A stretch of DNA of 7,622 nt, from NCBI GenBank assembly GCA_018661145.1, contig JABJIU010000010.1:1-7622 (forward strand), written 5' to 3'. The notes beneath the pieces were generated by a model. That model had not been told where the DNA came from. It did no database searches and worked only from the letters and a program-made list of their open reading frames with translations. Source of the DNA: Pseudomonadota bacterium (GTDB lineage: Bacteria; Pseudomonadota; Gammaproteobacteria; Arenicellales; UBA868). Position numbers and translations under genes: made by a program. This document shows, in pieces, positions 6,447 to 7,622 of this stretch; the first letter of the stretch is position 1; each line of letters opens with the position of its first letter.

Positions 6447-6727
6447 ATGAAATCTAGTCTTCAACGCATATTTCTTGCGCTGCTTCTGGCATGCGCTTGT
6501 CACCACGCTTCGGCAGCAAATCGCGGACTCTCTCTAGTAACGGAAGATTCAAATGGGCAAGCCGTCCAACTCTATGAGGGCAGCCACGCTCTTTTGATTG
6601 GTGCAACAAGATACGAGAGCCCCCAATAGAGAGTCACTTTTACTTTATCGACTTTTGCCAGAACGTTCGGGCCGAGCCTGATTTCATAACGAATCTTATC
6701 GGCGCCGGTCAAGGCGGGCCGTCCTAG
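6447..6727 (+). pseudogene. broken secreted caspase-like (peptidase C14 type) gene
   Basis: ATG 6447 opens a 60-codon frame ending at TAG 6627-6629. Residues 1-24 are a Sec signal peptide (K at 2, hydrophobic FLALLLACA, cleavage likely after ASA). Then RGLSLVTEDSNGQAVQLYEGSHALLIGATRY resembles the first strand of bacterial caspase-like domains, where the ALLIG-x-x-x-Y pattern is typical. The protein stops there, far short of a catalytic domain. In the +2 frame an open stretch from about 6617 to TAG 6725 reads HFYFIDFCQNVRAEPDF, which resembles the strand and D-x-C segment carrying the catalytic cysteine of such proteases. The simplest reading is one gene that lost its middle, including the catalytic His region, and changed frame. 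GAGAG occurs at 6615-6619 and again at 6629-6633 near the join. The caspase assignment rests on pattern recall and is moderate. Confidence 0.5.
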
Positions 6728-6742
6728 GCTGGAAAGCCTGGG
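6723..6742. repeat. hairpin between the caspase-like remnant and the acidic gene
   Basis: CCTAGGCT (6723-6730), loop GGAA, AGCCTGGG (6735-6742) form an 8-bp stem with one T-G pair. It has a GNRA-type loop (GGAA) as RNA. No T-tract follows, so terminator function is unproven. Confidence 0.45.
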
Positions 6743-6754
6743 CTAAACATTTAG
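6741..6754 (+). repeat. 14-bp repeat GGCTAAACATYTAG, copy 1
   Basis: GGCTAAACATTTAG; matches the copy at 7250-7263 at 13 of 14 bases. This copy is itself nearly palindromic (CTAAA-CA-TTTAG) and overlaps the end of the preceding hairpin by two bases. Confidence 0.5.
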
Positions 6755-6761
6755 ACGAACT

Positions 6762-6768
6762 GCGAGGA
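6762..6768 (+). promoter_or_regulatory. ribosome binding site for the acidic 118-aa gene
   Basis: GCGAGGA ends 5 nt before ATG 6774, the best ribosome site in the right half of the window, and fixes that start. Confidence 0.65.
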
Positions 6769-6773
6769 ATCAA

Positions 6774-7130
6774 ATGATTGCTGAAGCGATTGATGCTGCA
6801 CTGTGGAGTCTTCACAAGACTCAATGCGGAACCAACAAGGTCACGTTAGGTACAGACACGAATGAGGAAGAGCATCTAGCAGAGGCTACGAGCGAAATCG
6901 CACATGAAATCCTTCACTGCTTAGCGAATGCGACATGTGAGGATTGTTTGGAGTCGCTGACGGATTACGGCGGAAAAGATGGCGATAACTATGACGTGTT
7001 GCTGATGGAACTCTTTGAGCAGGTAGCCGACGAGATCATTAGGCGAAGCGATGAAAAGGCTGAGTATTCTGATGAGCCTGATCCGCTTTACACCCGGGAT
7101 GATTTGCTGAAGTATGTGCAGGAACTCTAG
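6774..7130 (+). CDS. acidic hypothetical protein, 118 aa
   Basis: Not recognised. The protein is strongly acidic, has no signal peptide or membrane segment, and is predicted to be mostly helical and cytoplasmic. It holds HEILH at 44-48, formally an HExxH pattern, and four cysteines, C18, C49 and the CEDC pair C55/C58, so a metal site is conceivable; no third zinc ligand or protease context is visible. The middle (66-72) is a Gly/Asp-rich turn and the end (100-118) resembles a short acidic linker followed by a helix. A good ribosome site and an uninterrupted frame argue that it is expressed. It lies in the accessory region between two copies of a 14-bp repeat, with coding debris directly after it. 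Possible roles (immunity protein, anti-restriction DNA mimic, orphan) cannot be told apart from sequence alone. Confidence 0.6.
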   Translation: MIAEAIDAALWSLHKTQCGTNKVTLGTDTNEEEHLAEATSEIAHEILHCLANATCEDCLESLTDYGGKDGDNYDVLLMELFEQVADEIIRRSDEKAEYSDEPDPLYTRDDLLKYVQEL

Positions 7131-7133
7131 GGA

Positions 7134-7243
7134 ATGGAGACGAGTGATTCGAAAGAACCGAATTCAATCACGACAGAGAAGATGAGGAGCGCATTTCAGC
7201 GCTTAAAGAAGAGTTGGCTGCGTATGAGGCGATGCAGATTTGA
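7134..7243 (+). pseudogene. short coding debris, probably a frameshifted small gene
   Basis: ATG 7134 gives METSDSKEPN and continues for 38 codons as an unconvincing basic stretch. Another frame, open from 7148 to TGA 7241-7243, reads DREDEERISALKEELAAYEAMQI in its last part, a plausible charged helix or coiled-coil end, but it has no start codon. Joining the first frame to the second requires one frameshift near 7165-7180. This could be a decayed small gene or chance; no family is recognised. Confidence 0.3.
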
Positions 7244-7249
7244 GAATTA

Positions 7250-7263
7250 GGCTAAACATCTAG
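7250..7263 (+). repeat. 14-bp repeat GGCTAAACATYTAG, copy 2
   Basis: GGCTAAACATCTAG; one difference from the copy at 6741-6754, 509 bp away in the same orientation. Its final G is the first base of the yaeQ GTG start codon. Confidence 0.5.
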
Positions 7264-7622
7264 TGGCCCAAAAATCTACTATATACAAGTTTAGAATCGC
7301 GTTGTCAGATCTGGAGCGAAACTATTACGACGCGCTTAATTTGACCATTGCACAACATCCATCTGAGAGTCTGGATCGGATGGTGGCAAAATTGCTCGCA
7401 TTTAGTATCAATGCGCAAGCTGGATTAGTGTTTACAAAAGGTCTCAGTGCGGTAGAAGAACCTGATATCTGGATACGAACCCTAGACGAACAAACGTCTT
7501 TGTGGATTGACGTAGGTGAACCGTCACCTGATCGGATAAAAAAGGCAAGTCGACAGTCACGTGAAGTTAAGGTCTATAGTTTTAATTCAAAATCAGATGT
7601 TTGGTGGGAACAGGGACGATCA
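7263..7622 (+). CDS. yaeQ: YaeQ-family protein, N-terminal 120 codons (3' cut by window edge)
   Basis: The frame begins at GTG 7263 and is open to the last base; the family is about 180 aa, so roughly two thirds is here. Family pattern elements in order: AQKSTIYK (2-9), matching the usual MALKATIYK start and fixing the GTG; RNYYDALNLTIAQHPSES (19-36); RMVAKLLAFSINA (39-51); LVFTKGLSAVEEPDIW (55-70); LWIDVGEPSPDRIKKA (80-95); and VWWE (113-116). YaeQ proteins have a PD-(D/E)XK nuclease-like fold; their biochemical role is not settled, and early reports of a link to RfaH and transcription antitermination are not firm. There is no clear ribosome site, only AGG at 7249-7251, 11 nt before the start. 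Codon use is AT-leaning compared with the left half of the window. Confidence 0.88.
   Translation, partial: MAQKSTIYKFRIALSDLERNYYDALNLTIAQHPSESLDRMVAKLLAFSINAQAGLVFTKGLSAVEEPDIWIRTLDEQTSLWIDVGEPSPDRIKKASRQSREVKVYSFNSKSDVWWEQGRS

Noticed and set aside
6774..7130. Calling the acidic protein a zinc protease from HEILH
   Set aside because: HExxH alone is common by chance; no third ligand, signal peptide or protease fold evidence.
5365..7622. Integron cassette array
   Set aside because: Small same-strand orphan genes and TTAGGC-like starts suggested it, but no proper GTTRRRY/RYYYAAC pairs at attC spacing, no attC-type hairpins and no integrase were found. Retained only as a weak alternative in the findings.
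5365..7622. CRISPR array or second tRNA 3'-end copy (att site)
   Set aside because: No regularly spaced repeats, and no stretch resembling the tRNA T-arm/acceptor sequence was found to the right of the tRNA.

Overview
The window reads as a piece of a gammaproteobacterial chromosome with two unlike halves. The evidence is gene content and order: birA, then coaX, then a small SPOR-type protein, then a tRNA. This is the order found upstream of the tRNA/tuf cluster in Pseudomonas-like genomes. E. coli has birA, coaA, tRNA-Thr(UGU), and so on. I cannot name a genus.

Positions 1-5364 are dense, all on the + strand and conventional. In order they hold: the C-terminal part of a gamma-glutamyltransferase-family protein (cut by the window edge), an AlkB-type 2-oxoglutarate/Fe(II) dioxygenase, the replication-fork AAA+ ATPase RarA, the biotin ligase/repressor BirA, type III pantothenate kinase CoaX, a membrane-anchored SPOR-like protein, and tRNA-Thr(TGT) with an encoded CCA. 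rarA/birA overlap by 11 bp and coaX/SPOR by 4 bp (ATGA), so rarA-birA-coaX-SPOR look like one transcription unit. AlkB and RarA both serve DNA damage and replication stress. BirA and CoaX serve cofactor supply (biotin and CoA).

From 5365 to the end the character changes. The tRNA-Tyr/Gly/Thr/tuf genes expected after this tRNA are not within the next 2.2 kb. Instead there are small, poorly conserved genes and a long gap: a 107-aa ribbon-helix-helix-like protein with a good sigma70 promoter and an overlapping palindrome; about 700 bp with no convincing gene but several inverted repeats and a tandem 13-bp repeat; a broken gene with a signal peptide and a caspase-like start; an acidic 118-aa orphan; coding debris; and the first 120 codons of a yaeQ-family gene running off the end from a GTG start. 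This looks like an accessory segment inserted next to the tRNA, with decaying cargo. No integrase, transposase or attachment-site copy is visible in the window, so insertion is an inference.

I did not find a clearly new molecular system. The points most worth a second look are the tRNA-adjacent junction, the RHH-like gene with its presumptive operator, the caspase-like remnant, and the repeated 14-bp element bracketing the 118-aa orphan.
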